From: CTSoil-075 sp042610375
GTDB taxonomy: Bacteria > Bacillota > Negativicutes > DSM-13327
Direction: 5' to 3'
DNA length: 64,000 nt
Assembly (NCBI RefSeq): GCF_042610375.1
Contig: NZ_JBGJZL010000009.1
Coordinates: 62,001 to 126,000 of the forward strand
Part shown: piece after piece, positions 1 to 8,454 of the stretch
Position numbering within the stretch: the stretch's first letter is position 1
How the letters are laid out: each line of letters begins with the position of its first letter
Made by a program: the position numbers and the translations under genes
Notes under the pieces: model-generated
What the model was told of the DNA's origin: nothing
Database searches by the model: none
The model's input: the letters and a program-made list of their open reading frames with translations, nothing else

Positions 1-1807
1 CATTGGGTACAACAACCTTGCCAGCAGGGGCTTGTATTACTGGTTTTTCCATGATGACTGGAGCTTGTTTTTGAGCATTAGGCACCACTGGTTCATTGGC
101 AGGCTGAGGACGAATATTAAGATGGCGCATAATCTGCCCTAAGATATCACCAGCTACAGGTGCAGCGATTTGTCCACCATAATATACTCCATAAGGGTCA
201 TCAAGAACCACTAAAACTACCACTTGGGGATCTTCTACTGGCCCAAATCCAACAAAAGAAGCAACATAACGTCCTGCAGAGTAACCACTGCCACTATCTT
301 TAAGTTTTTCAGCTGTACCTGTTTTTCCAGCAAAATGATAGCCTTTTACTTTTGCCTTTATACCGCCACCCTCTGACACTACTTTTTCCATCATACCTGT
401 CAGTGTCCTAGCGGTCTCAGGAGTAATCACTTGCCTTAAAGATTCAACTGCTATCTCCCGATCAAGAGAGCCATCAACATTACGGATTTCTTTAATAATA
501 TGTGGTTTAAGCAGTACTCCCCCATTAGCAATTGCCCCTACAGCCCTAACTAATTGCAAAGGAGTGACAGCAATACTTTGGCCAATGGCCATGGTAGCAG
601 TATCCGAATCACGCATATCCTTGGGATCAAAAAGCAATCCTTCTTCTTCACCAGGCAATTCAATACCCGTCGCCTGACCAAATCCAAAGGCTTTAGCATA
701 TTCCGTCATTTTATATGCTCCGAGGCGCATACCAATTTGTACAAATCCTGTATTAATTGATTCTTTGATAATCTCAATAAAAGAAACATTACCATAAGCA
801 TCGCCACTCCAATTTTGGATACGCCTACCCGATACTTCTACATAGCCCTTATCAACAAATATTTCTTCTGGATATGCTTTTCCTTCTTGCAGTGCAGCAG
901 CGGCTACAACACTTTTGAAAGTGGAACCTGGTTCATAATTATAAGCTACTGCCCGATTTTTCCACTCATTATCAGTATACTTATAAAACTGATTAGGATT
1001 ATATGTTGGACGATTAGCCATAGCCAAGATTTCTCCAGTGTGAGGGTTCATAACAATCACACTGGCTCCCTTTGCACCAGTCGTTGCTACAGCTTTATCT
1101 AAACTTTGTTCTACAATAAATTGAATACCGCTATCTAATGTAAGATATACATTTTTGCCTTGTTTATTCGGAGAAAATGTAAAAATTGATTTAAAAATTG
1201 GGATACCATGACTATCAGTATCAATTAACTGTTTAAATAGATTGCCTTTTATAATTTTATCGAGAGTCATTTCAAGACCGTCTAAACCAATATCATCTGT
1301 ACCAACAAAGCCAAGTACTTGGGCAGCCAAAGTATCATTAGGATAATAACGTTTACTTTCTTCGACAAAGGCCAAACCTTTAATATCATCTTGTTTTATC
1401 AATGCCTGTATTTTTTCAGATACAACAGGCTCTAACATACGCTTGATCCAAATAAACTGACCACCTGCAGTCAGTTTCGTCTTGATATCTGCAGGATTCA
1501 TTTCCAATAAAATCGCCAATTTTTCTGAGATTTGATCGGCATCTTTAATTTCTGAGGGATTGGCATATAAGGATTTAGTCATGCTGCTAATCGCAAGTTC
1601 TCTTCCATTTCTATCATAAATCGTACCACGTGGTGAATATAATGCCTTACTTTCACTTAATTGTGTTGCTATTTTGGAGACCATATTTTTACCATCAATA
1701 AATTGTATCCATGCAATACGTCCCGCTACAAGAAAAATAGCCAGCATCAGTGCGCTCAGAAAAAAAACAATACGTTTTTCTATTCTCACCTTTTTTTTCG
1801 TAATCAT
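1..1807 (-). CDS. spoVD: SpoVD-like penicillin-binding protein (class B transpeptidase), 3' end outside the window
   Basis: Class B PBPs cross-link peptidoglycan stem peptides; SpoVD does this for the spore cortex. The visible 602 codons begin MITKKKVRIEKR with one N-terminal membrane anchor, then a dimerisation domain containing SPRGTIYDRNGRELA. The transpeptidase domain shows the catalytic SxxK as STFK (plus-strand positions near 910-925), a likely SxN as SIN, and KTG in GKTGTAEK. After the transpeptidase domain comes a proline-rich linker, and the window edge cuts at AGKVVVPN, the typical start of a PASTA domain, which favours SpoVD over PbpA-type proteins. The start ATG follows a GGGTTGATTATAATT stretch. 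No ftsL or mra genes lie upstream, as they would in the classic division cluster, so this may be a stand-alone paralogue. The family is certain; the exact paralogue is less so. Confidence 0.85.
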   Translation of the reverse strand, partial: MITKKKVRIEKRIVFFLSALMLAIFLVAGRIAWIQFIDGKNMVSKIATQLSESKALYSPRGTIYDRNGRELAISSMTKSLYANPSEIKDADQISEKLAILLEMNPADIKTKLTAGGQFIWIKRMLEPVVSEKIQALIKQDDIKGLAFVEESKRYYPNDTLAAQVLGFVGTDDIGLDGLEMTLDKIIKGNLFKQLIDTDSHGIPIFKSIFTFSPNKQGKNVYLTLDSGIQFIVEQSLDKAVATTGAKGASVIVMNPHTGEILAMANRPTYNPNQFYKYTDNEWKNRAVAYNYEPGSTFKSVVAAAALQEGKAYPEEIFVDKGYVEVSGRRIQNWSGDAYGNVSFIEIIKESINTGFVQIGMRLGAYKMTEYAKAFGFGQATGIELPGEEEGLLFDPKDMRDSDTATMAIGQSIAVTPLQLVRAVGAIANGGVLLKPHIIKEIRNVDGSLDREIAVESLRQVITPETARTLTGMMEKVVSEGGGIKAKVKGYHFAGKTGTAEKLKDSGSGYSAGRYVASFVGFGPVEDPQVVVLVVLDDPYGVYYGGQIAAPVAGDILGQIMRHLNIRPQPANEPVVPNAQKQAPVIMEKPVIQAPAGKVVVPN

Positions 1808-1921
1808 AATTATAATCAACCCTTTCCGAATCTCACAATGCCTAAAAAGTTATTATTCGTCTCTCCCACATTGTTTCCCTGCCAAAAAGAATGTGACTCT
1901 AGTCCCTTTCTCGACTGCTAT

Positions 1922-1947
1922 AAAAAAAAACTTGGCCATGCCAAGTT
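1922..1947 (-). terminator. Intrinsic terminator after alr
   Basis: On the minus strand an 8-bp stem AACTTGGC/GCCAAGTT with a 3-nt loop is followed by a run of nine T. It lies between the alr stop and the spoVD-like start, so the two genes are probably separate transcription units. Confidence 0.8.
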
Positions 1948-1985
1948 CTTTTACTTTCCTATATTGTTTTTGTAACAAGCCAGCA

Positions 1986-3092
1986 CTATCGATAGAGTCT
2001 CGGTACTCTTTTGCCTACCATACATACAATTTCATAATTAATGGTCTCCATATGTTTCGCAACTTCTTCCACTGGTAAAGAAGGCCCACCAAACAGTAAC
2101 ACTTCATCACCAACCCTTACCCCTGGAATATGAGTCACATCGACCATACATTGATCCATACATACCCGCCCAACTAAAGGTGCGCGCTTTCCGCAAAGGA
2201 GCACCTGGGCTTTATGAGCCAATAAGCGAGACCATCCATCAGCATAGCCTAAAGGCAGCGTGGCAATGATACTCGATGTTTCTGTAAAATAAGTCCGTCC
2301 ATAACTAATTGATGTATGAGAGGCCATCTCTTTGACAAACCCGACTTGAGTTTTGAGCTGCATAGCCGGTCTCAAATCTAAGGTATGGTCGACTTCATCA
2401 GAAGGCCATAGGCCATATAAAATGATACCTGGCCTTACCATGTCCAAATGCATATCAGGCAGATCCAAAATCGCCGCACTATTGGCAATATGACGAATCG
2501 GAATTTGTATTCCCTTGCCCTCAATCAATTCTAGACCAAGGGTAAATCGACGGTACTGTTCATAGGCAAAACTTTTATCAGCACTATCAGAGTTGGCAAA
2601 ATGAGAGAATACACCTTCAATCTTAATTCCTGGTAATTCTGATACCGCTACAGCAAAATCTCCAGCATCCTCAGGACGAACGCCGATTCTTCCCATACCT
2701 GTATCAATTTTGATATGAACATTCACAGTTTTCCCTGCCGCCACAGCAGCTCCTGACAAAGCTTGAGCTGATTCAATGGTAAATATGGTCTGGGTAATAT
2801 CTTGATCGACGACCATAGCTGCCTGGGTATCTGGTGTATACCCGAGAATTAATATTGGCACTCTGAAACCAGCTCGGCGAAGTTCTAATGCCTCATTTAA
2901 AATCGCGACTGCCAAGCGATCGGCACCTGCCTGTAGTACGGTTCTCGCCACTGCTACCGCCCCATGTCCATAGGCATCAGCCTTCACTACAGCACAAATT
3001 TGAGCATTACTTGCTGTCACTTTTCTTATTTGTCCTACATTATGGGCAATTGCTTCTAAGTCAATTTCCGCCCACACTGCTCGTTCAAACAT
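1986..3092 (-). CDS. alr: Alanine racemase
   Basis: PLP enzyme interconverting L- and D-alanine, supplying D-Ala for peptidoglycan or feeding D-Ala into catabolism. The frame has an N-terminal barrel with the PLP lysine in AVVKADAYGHGA, and a C-terminal beta domain with the catalytic tyrosine region SISYGRTY and the motif GRVCMDQCMVD. I start at the internal ATG (MFERAVWAEIDLEAIAHN) because an AGGGGGAA ribosome site sits 7 nt before it and the family begins there; an in-frame ATG 30 nt upstream lacks this. The protein is 368 aa, normal for Alr. It lies upstream of a PBP gene and downstream of an amino-acid permease and ald, so it may serve both wall synthesis and alanine use. Confidence 0.95.
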   Translation of the reverse strand: MFERAVWAEIDLEAIAHNVGQIRKVTASNAQICAVVKADAYGHGAVAVARTVLQAGADRLAVAILNEALELRRAGFRVPILILGYTPDTQAAMVVDQDITQTIFTIESAQALSGAAVAAGKTVNVHIKIDTGMGRIGVRPEDAGDFAVAVSELPGIKIEGVFSHFANSDSADKSFAYEQYRRFTLGLELIEGKGIQIPIRHIANSAAILDLPDMHLDMVRPGIILYGLWPSDEVDHTLDLRPAMQLKTQVGFVKEMASHTSISYGRTYFTETSSIIATLPLGYADGWSRLLAHKAQVLLCGKRAPLVGRVCMDQCMVDVTHIPGVRVGDEVLLFGGPSLPVEEVAKHMETINYEIVCMVGKRVPRLYR

Positions 3093-3182
3093 GTCGAGTT
3101 CCCCCTGTCTATCTTCGGCCAAAAGGTTTAGTCAAGAAATAGTAACGATTAAAGCCTTCTTTTCTTATACTACTAAATCCTA

Positions 3183-4580
3183 CTATTTGTCAATAGACGT
3201 GACCAAAGGTATATTGTTTTTATGCATATTAAATCCATAATATGAAGCAACAAGAAGTCCAAACCAGATTGGTGCAATATAAAGCGCAACGCGGGTATCT
3301 TCATTGAAGAACATGATCACCGCGACCAAAGCTAAGAAAAGCATACTCACCCAGTTCGATACAGGAGAATGGGGCATGGGATATTTGATTCCTGCAATCT
3401 GCTCAGCAGTCAAGCTTTGCCGATATTTCAGTTGAATCATCAAAATGACACCCCATATCCAAAGTGCACCAAAAGTAGCTACACTCGTAACATATACAAA
3501 TACCTGTGCAGGCATAAGATAATTAAGAACTACACCAACCAGCAGGAAAAGGGATGATACGAGGATACCATTTGTTGGTACACTCCGGTCATTTAATTTG
3601 CTAAATATTGTTGGCGCTTTATCTTGAAGTGATAAATTATAAAGCATCCGCCCTGTACTAAAAAGCCCACTATTACAAGAAGATAAGGCCGCAGTGAGCA
3701 CCACAAAATTAATAATTCCAGCAGCTGCCCTAATCCCAAGTTTATTGAAAGTCAAAACAAAAGGGCTACCAATAGTACCAATTTGGTTCCAAGGATATAA
3801 CGACATGATGACAAATAAGGCTCCAACATAGAAAATTAGAATCCGCCAAAATACTTTATCAATCGCCGCAGGCAATGATTTTTCTGGATTCTTTGCTTCA
3901 CCTGCTGTAACACCGATCAATTCAATCCCCAGATAGGAGAACATGACCATAACAACAGACATAAACATACCTTCGATACCATATGGGAAAAAGCCACCAT
4001 ATGACCACAGATTGGAAATTCCAATTGCAATACCGCCATTGCCAATACCAAAGAGAATCATAGCAGATCCTGCAACAATCATGGCTAAAATAGTTACAAC
4101 TTTTATCAGAGCAAACCAAAACTCAAATTCACCGAAAAGACGAACACTAATTAAATTAACACTTGTCATCGCAACAAGAGCTAATAAAGCAGGAATCCAT
4201 TGAGGTACTTCAGGTACCCAGTAAGTAAAATAAACCCCGACTGCCGTAATTTCTGCCATGCAAGTCACAACCCACATAAACCAATACGTCCAACCAGTAA
4301 TATAACCATTCAGTGGCCCCAAAAAAATATTTGCATGAGCACTAAATGTTCCGGAAACGGGGTAGGCAACTGCAACTTCGCCCAATGCCCGCATAATGTA
4401 AAACATAATAATACCTGCTAAAAAATATACCAACATTAATGATGGACCCGCCGTTTTTATCGCGCCACCAGATCCAAGGAACAAACCTACACCAATAGCT
4501 CCACCGAGTGCAATCAACTGAATATGACGTTCTTCTAAACCACGGTGCAAATCTTCACGTAATGCATTATTTTTTTCCAT
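3183..4580 (-). CDS. Amino-acid permease, APC superfamily (AAT type)
   Basis: 465-aa inner-membrane protein with about 12 hydrophobic segments. The N-terminal signature GLEERHIQLIALGGAIGVGLFLGSG and the later EVAVAYPVSGTFSAHA are those of AAT permeases (ProY, LysP, GabP, AnsP relatives), which import amino acids by proton symport. The substrate cannot be read from sequence. Its position between ald and alr suggests alanine or a related small amino acid (inference). It ends with a polar tail. A GGAGGCG site precedes the ATG. A 338-bp gap with inverted repeats separates it from ald, so it may have its own promoter. Confidence 0.88.
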   Translation of the reverse strand: MEKNNALREDLHRGLEERHIQLIALGGAIGVGLFLGSGGAIKTAGPSLMLVYFLAGIIMFYIMRALGEVAVAYPVSGTFSAHANIFLGPLNGYITGWTYWFMWVVTCMAEITAVGVYFTYWVPEVPQWIPALLALVAMTSVNLISVRLFGEFEFWFALIKVVTILAMIVAGSAMILFGIGNGGIAIGISNLWSYGGFFPYGIEGMFMSVVMVMFSYLGIELIGVTAGEAKNPEKSLPAAIDKVFWRILIFYVGALFVIMSLYPWNQIGTIGSPFVLTFNKLGIRAAAGIINFVVLTAALSSCNSGLFSTGRMLYNLSLQDKAPTIFSKLNDRSVPTNGILVSSLFLLVGVVLNYLMPAQVFVYVTSVATFGALWIWGVILMIQLKYRQSLTAEQIAGIKYPMPHSPVSNWVSMLFLALVAVIMFFNEDTRVALYIAPIWFGLLVASYYGFNMHKNNIPLVTSIDK

Positions 4581-4766
4581 AAAAATACGCCTCCTTATAT
4601 TGGTTTTTTTTGATTGCCCACAGACCTTTAAACTCTCACCTCCTTCGCTGCATATAACCGACCTTAGAATAAAATACTAAAGACCATGAAGCTCCCCATT
4701 GTTTCATTATTCTATTTTTTCAGATAATTCTCCTGCCAATTTTATCCAATATTTAACTATAAAAAG

Positions 4767-4801
4767 AAAACATACCCATAATATAAACGTGAGTATGTTT
4801 T
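4767..4801. repeat. Inverted repeat in the ald-permease gap
   Basis: Nine-base arms AAAACATAC and GTATGTTTT are separated by 17 nt and flanked by A/T runs. This could be a weak bidirectional terminator or an operator. It lies in the 338-bp intergenic stretch 4581-4918, where I see no gene. Confidence 0.45.
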
Positions 4802-4854
4802 TCCGTAAACTATTTTACAAATTTCAACTATATATTTTTCATCGTAAGTAAGAT

Positions 4855-4908
4855 AACTAAGACTTCCGCCTCGTCTTACGGCGTAGCGTAAGCCTTAGTT
4901 TTCTTTTT
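4855..4908. terminator. Imperfect hairpin downstream of ald
   Basis: Arms AACTAAGACTT and AAGCCTTAGTT pair over 11 bp with one mismatch; an inner CTTACG/CGTAAG pairing is also possible. The plus strand has a T run after the right arm. The minus strand, which ald would use, has no T run, so terminator function for ald is uncertain. Confidence 0.5.
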
Positions 4909-4918
4909 TTTAATTATC

Positions 4919-6037
4919 TTATGCTAGAACTTCATCAACTGAAGTATAAGGAAGATTTTGATCATCAGCTACAGCCTTAAAAGTGACTTGACCTTTATAC
5001 ACATTAAGTCCTCTTGCAAGACCAGCATCATCTTTTAACGCTTGTTTCCAACCTTTATTAGCAATTTGTAACGCATAAGGTAATGTAGCATTCGTTAATG
5101 CCAAAGTGGAAGTACGAGCCACTGCACCAGGCATATTGGCTACTGAATAATGTACTACGCCATATTTAGTATAAGTAGGATCGCTATGAGTTGTCACACG
5201 ATCGATTGTCTCTATAGAACCACCTTGATCAATCGCAACATCCACAATAACAGAGCCAGCTTCCATTTCTTTAACCATTTCTTCGCTTACAAGTTTAGGA
5301 GCTTTAGCACCAGGAACAAGTACTGCCCCAACTAATAGATCAGCTTTAGCAACCCATTTCGCAATATTATAGCTATTGGACATTACAGTCGTAACGCGAC
5401 CACCAAAAATATCATCTAAATAAGCAAGACGATCGCCTGATTTATCAATAACGGTAACGCGTGCTCCCATACCAACAGCCATTTTAGCTGCATTGGTACC
5501 AACAATTCCGCCACCGATAATAACAACTTGCCCTGATTCTACGCCAGGTACGCCACCGAGGAGTATACCTTTGCCGCCCCAAGGTTTTTCTAACATTTGT
5601 GCACCGATTTGTATGGCCATACGACCTGCAACTTCACTCATTGGTGACAATAAAGGTAATGTATTATTGCGTCCAACAATGGTTTCATAAGCAATACCAA
5701 TTACTTTTTTTTCAAGCATAGCTTGCGTAAGTTCAGGTTCTGGAGCTAAATGGAGGTATGTAAATAAAATTTGTCCTTCATGAAACAAATCATATTCTGC
5801 AGCTAATGGTTCTTTTACTTTAATAATCATTTCAGAACGATCAAATAATGCTTTTTTATCAGCAATGATGCTAGCACCAACTTTAACATAACTTTCATCA
5901 GAAAAGCCGCTACCAAAGCCAGCTCCTTGTTCCATCAATACAGTATGACCAGCTTTACACAAATCTGCCGCTCCTGCAGGAGTCAAACCCACCCGGTTTT
6001 CATTATTTTTAATTTCTTTTACTACACCAATAATCAT
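4919..6037 (-). CDS. ald: Alanine dehydrogenase
   Basis: NAD-dependent oxidative deamination of L-alanine to pyruvate and ammonia (reversible). The protein is 372 aa from MIIGVVKEIKNNENRVG, which follows an AGGGGGA site; an upstream in-frame start would add 14 non-family residues. Visible family landmarks are KVKEP (substrate lysine), FTYLHLAPEPE (catalytic histidine), EVAGRMAIQIGA, the Rossmann loop IGGGIVGTNAA, VLVPGAKAPKLVS and VDVAIDQGGSIE (catalytic Asp). It is flanked downstream by the permease and alr and upstream by a TyrR-like activator on the same strand. A sigma-54 type promoter lies about 85 nt before the start, so expression is probably activator-dependent. A divergent paralogue lies at 37565-38692. 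Confidence 0.95.
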   Translation of the reverse strand: MIIGVVKEIKNNENRVGLTPAGAADLCKAGHTVLMEQGAGFGSGFSDESYVKVGASIIADKKALFDRSEMIIKVKEPLAAEYDLFHEGQILFTYLHLAPEPELTQAMLEKKVIGIAYETIVGRNNTLPLLSPMSEVAGRMAIQIGAQMLEKPWGGKGILLGGVPGVESGQVVIIGGGIVGTNAAKMAVGMGARVTVIDKSGDRLAYLDDIFGGRVTTVMSNSYNIAKWVAKADLLVGAVLVPGAKAPKLVSEEMVKEMEAGSVIVDVAIDQGGSIETIDRVTTHSDPTYTKYGVVHYSVANMPGAVARTSTLALTNATLPYALQIANKGWKQALKDDAGLARGLNVYKGQVTFKAVADDQNLPYTSVDEVLA

Positions 6038-6120
6038 GATTAAATCCCCCTTATTTTTTCTTACATAGCCCCTTGTCATTACCCATAAAAATCCATTTTA
6101 TATTCTTGGCAATCTATCAT

Positions 6121-6136
6121 TGCAATAATCATGCCA
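6121..6136 (-). promoter_or_regulatory. Sigma-54 (-24/-12) promoter of ald
   Basis: Minus-strand TGGCATGATTATTGCA matches the TGGCACG-N4-TTGCA consensus, with GG and GC exactly 10 nt apart and one change in the -24 block. It is about 85 nt before the ald ATG. The next gene upstream encodes a GAFTGA-type sigma-54 activator, which supports the call. Confidence 0.8.
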
Positions 6137-6175
6137 ACATTAAAATCCCTATTTTATATGAATAAACCATTTCTT

Positions 6176-6252
6176 TTTGGAAACTTTTAATTACAAAAAT
6201 CGTTCCATTGGTTCGAAATGTTTCCAAAAAAACTTCATTGGCTTATACCAAT
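6176..6252. promoter_or_regulatory. Candidate activator sites upstream of the ald promoter
   Basis: Two dyads lie 40-120 bp upstream of the -24 element. One is TTTGGAAAC (6176-6184) with GTTTCCAAA (6220-6228). The other is ATTGG-N6-CCAAT (6237-6252), the same arm-gap-arm geometry as the TyrR box (TGTAAA-N6-TTTACA) but with different bases. Use as enhancer sites for the adjacent TyrR-like protein is inference. The 334-bp stretch 6038-6371 holds no gene. Confidence 0.4.
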
Positions 6253-6322
6253 TTCTTAAATATAGACAAAAAGCGACTTTTCCCTACTTTGAATCGAAAA
6301 GACCTCCACTTTTTGATTAGAT

Positions 6323-6364
6323 AAAAAAATACAAGCAGAAACCAATTACATCGGATTCTACTTG
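6323..6364 (-). terminator. Intrinsic terminator after the TyrR-like gene
   Basis: Minus-strand stem CAAGTAGAA/TTCTGCTTG (one G-T pair) is followed by TATTTTTTT. It begins just after the stop codon at 6372. Confidence 0.75.
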
Positions 6365-6371
6365 CATACTT

Positions 6372-7919
6372 TTATATGGGTAACTGATATTTGCGCATCT
6401 TTTTCAATACTGCCGTGTGTGAGAGTCCAAGTACTGCTCCCATCCGCCTGGAAGAACCAAAACGGCGGGAAGTTTCTTGTAAAATAGTTCGTTCGATTTC
6501 GCCCAAACGCTCGTCTAAGGTCTGATAGGTCTCAAACTGCACCAAAGGAGGGGTTTCTGGCGATCCTGATAAACGTCCTAAAAAAATATGTTCTGACTGC
6601 ACTTCTGATCCGTCAACAAGATTGACTGCACGTTCAATAATATTTTTTAATTCTCGCACATTACCTGGCCAACTATATCCCTCTAAGCGTTGCATTGCCA
6701 AAGGTGAAAATCCTATGACTAAGCGTTGTAATTTATCGGCAAATTGTTTTAGAAATAGTTCGCTTAATAATCGAATATCCTCAAAACGTTCTCGAAGTGG
6801 CGGTACCATAAGAGGAATAACATTTAACCGATAATATAAATCCTCCCTAAAAATCTTATCCGCTACCATATCTTCTAAATTGCGGTTAGTAGCAGCGATA
6901 ATTCGCACGTCAATGGCTACTTCCTTATTACTTCCTACTCGCCGTACACGTTGCTCCTGAAGTACCCTTAACATTTTAACTTGTAAATGAGCTGATACTT
7001 CCCCTACCTCATCAAGAAATAAGGTGCCACCATTTGCAAGTTCAAACAGTCCTGGTTTTCCACCTTTGATCGCCCCAGTGAAAGCTCCTTCCGTATATCC
7101 AAACAATTCACTTTCAAGCAAAGTATCTGGAATCGCAGCACAGTTAATAGGCACAAAAGCAGCATTCGCCCGTGCAGATGCGCTGTGTAAGGCTCTTGCA
7201 ATGAGTTCCTTACCAGTTCCTGTTTCACCACGAATCAGCACTGTCGAGTCACTATTGGCATAGCGCCGAGCCTGCCTAAGCACTTGTTCCATAGCTGGGC
7301 TCGCAAAGGGAACATCAGCAAAGGTCATCGGTAAGGAGGTCGTCATACTACGCATTAAATTTCTTACATCTTGTGTGTCACGAATCAGGGCAATAACACC
7401 GATTACATCACCGCCATTATTTCTTAGAGGTATTGTGCTCACAACACAATATCCATGATCTGAGGCAATGAATACTTCTCGATTATGATAATGGCAACCA
7501 GTCTCTAGTGTTTCCTGTATCAATAAATTTTTAAAAAGAATCGGTCCTAGGGGTTGACCTTGCATTTGTTGCGTGGGTAACCTTAGCATACGAATTGCCG
7601 CTGGATTACACTGGGTGATGATTCCATGATGATTGACAGCCAAAATGCCATCGTGGACAGAGGTTAGAATAGCATCAAGCTGATCAGCTCGTTCCTTCGA
7701 TGGCATAGAAGAAATTTCATCTACTCCCTGCACGCCCCTTATACTGCTCAGTTCTTGGATAAATCCATCGCGTTGATCATATGGAACGGCTTGGCATTCT
7801 AAAAATACCACCCCTTCCTCCACTTCCATTGATACTATGTTAATTTCCCGTTTCGTTAGAATCAAGGTAATATCATGGACAATGCCAATCCGATCAATAT
7901 ATGGTATGCAAAAATACAT
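6372..7919 (-). CDS. TyrR-like sigma-54-dependent transcriptional activator (ACT-PAS-AAA+-HTH)
   Basis: 515-aa enhancer-binding protein. Residues 1-70 look like an ACT amino-acid-sensing domain (DRIGIVHDITLILTKREINI), about 80-190 are a PAS domain, and about 205-435 are the AAA+ domain with Walker A GETGTGKE, the sigma-54 contact loop GAFTGA and Walker B GTLFLDEVGE. The C-terminus is a short TyrR-type helix-turn-helix (MGAVLGLSHTAVLKKMRKYQL). E. coli TyrR has the same domain order but lacks a working sigma-54 loop; here GAFTGA is intact, so it should drive sigma-54 polymerase. The sigma-54 promoter before ald is the obvious target and alanine or an aromatic amino acid the likely ligand (inference). 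An AAGGAG site precedes the ATG. Confidence 0.9.
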   Translation of the reverse strand: MYFCIPYIDRIGIVHDITLILTKREINIVSMEVEEGVVFLECQAVPYDQRDGFIQELSSIRGVQGVDEISSMPSKERADQLDAILTSVHDGILAVNHHGIITQCNPAAIRMLRLPTQQMQGQPLGPILFKNLLIQETLETGCHYHNREVFIASDHGYCVVSTIPLRNNGGDVIGVIALIRDTQDVRNLMRSMTTSLPMTFADVPFASPAMEQVLRQARRYANSDSTVLIRGETGTGKELIARALHSASARANAAFVPINCAAIPDTLLESELFGYTEGAFTGAIKGGKPGLFELANGGTLFLDEVGEVSAHLQVKMLRVLQEQRVRRVGSNKEVAIDVRIIAATNRNLEDMVADKIFREDLYYRLNVIPLMVPPLRERFEDIRLLSELFLKQFADKLQRLVIGFSPLAMQRLEGYSWPGNVRELKNIIERAVNLVDGSEVQSEHIFLGRLSGSPETPPLVQFETYQTLDERLGEIERTILQETSRRFGSSRRMGAVLGLSHTAVLKKMRKYQLPI

Positions 7920-8109
7920 TGTTCTTACTCTCCTTTTTCTACAAAACTGACTTGATTGATTAAATGCTCATTTTCTTAGATCTATCACTCGTTTTTTTAT
8001 TCTATAAGAAAAAGTAACCTACGCCAAGTTTTATTTTTCTTAACTAGATCAATTGAAGTAAGGTCCTTTACTATCAACTAATCTTTTTAATGCAATATCG
8101 ATTTAGATA

Positions 8110-8134
8110 TAAAAAAAAATAGAGCCCGCAGACC
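8110..8134 (-). terminator. Weak terminator after the small ORF
   Basis: Minus-strand GGGTC-TGCG-GGCTC can form 5 pairs including two G-T, followed by a run of nine T. It directly follows the 53-codon ORF. Confidence 0.45.
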
Positions 8135-8296
8135 CTATCTTCTATATCCTATCGTTTTTTCTGGAGAGCCCATGAGGACTTTCGCTAAAACATCTTTAAA
8201 TTGATCTCCCGATTTCTTCTTATCTCCATCCTTGGTTTGACGTTGATCATTCTTCTGAAAAGTAACTCGAGATACACCTGCTACCTTCGTTACCAT
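8135..8296 (-). CDS. Small basic protein of unknown function (53 aa)
   Basis: Open frame MVTKVAGVSRVTFQKNDQ... ending EKTIGYRR. An AAGGAGG site lies 9 nt before the chosen ATG; a second in-frame ATG 6 nt upstream is too close to it. The protein is lysine-rich in the middle (KDGDKKKSGDQFKDVL), with no signal peptide or membrane segment and no family I recognise. It sits alone between the TyrR-like gene and a chemoreceptor gene, with a T-run hairpin after its stop. The ribosome site and terminator argue that it is real. The rest of 7920-8454 holds only terminators and the regulator's leader. Confidence 0.55.
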   Translation of the reverse strand: MVTKVAGVSRVTFQKNDQRQTKDGDKKKSGDQFKDVLAKVLMGSPEKTIGYRR

Positions 8297-8380
8297 CCTC
8301 ATCGCCCTCCTTGGCGCTTTCTATATATATCGTAATATATTATAGATTTCTTAATAGTTTTCTGGAAAATTATTGATAAT

Positions 8381-8447
8381 AAAAAAAGCAATCTCCATAA
8401 TAGAGACTGCTTCAGTAAGAGCACTCTGAATGATCAGAGTGCTCTTA
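8381..8447 (-). terminator. Tandem hairpins ending the chemoreceptor gene
   Basis: On the minus strand there is first a perfect 14-bp stem around AGAGCACTCTGA (8416-8447) with a 4-nt loop. A second stem AGCAGTCTC/GAGATTGCT (8388-8411) follows, with a seven-T run. The second is a classic intrinsic terminator; the first may be a 3'-end stabiliser or a backup. Confidence 0.8.
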
Positions 8448-8454
8448 TCAGTAA

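Noticed and set aside
1..1807. Short plus-strand open frames opposite the PBP gene
   Set aside because: They are antisense shadows; the minus strand has a continuous frame with PBP motifs to the window edge.
4650..4663. Second GG-N10-GC pair on the minus strand upstream of the permease, a possible sigma-54 site
   Set aside because: Only the spacing and the TGCA part fit; the -24 block reads AGGTCGG instead of TGGCACG, so chance is likely.
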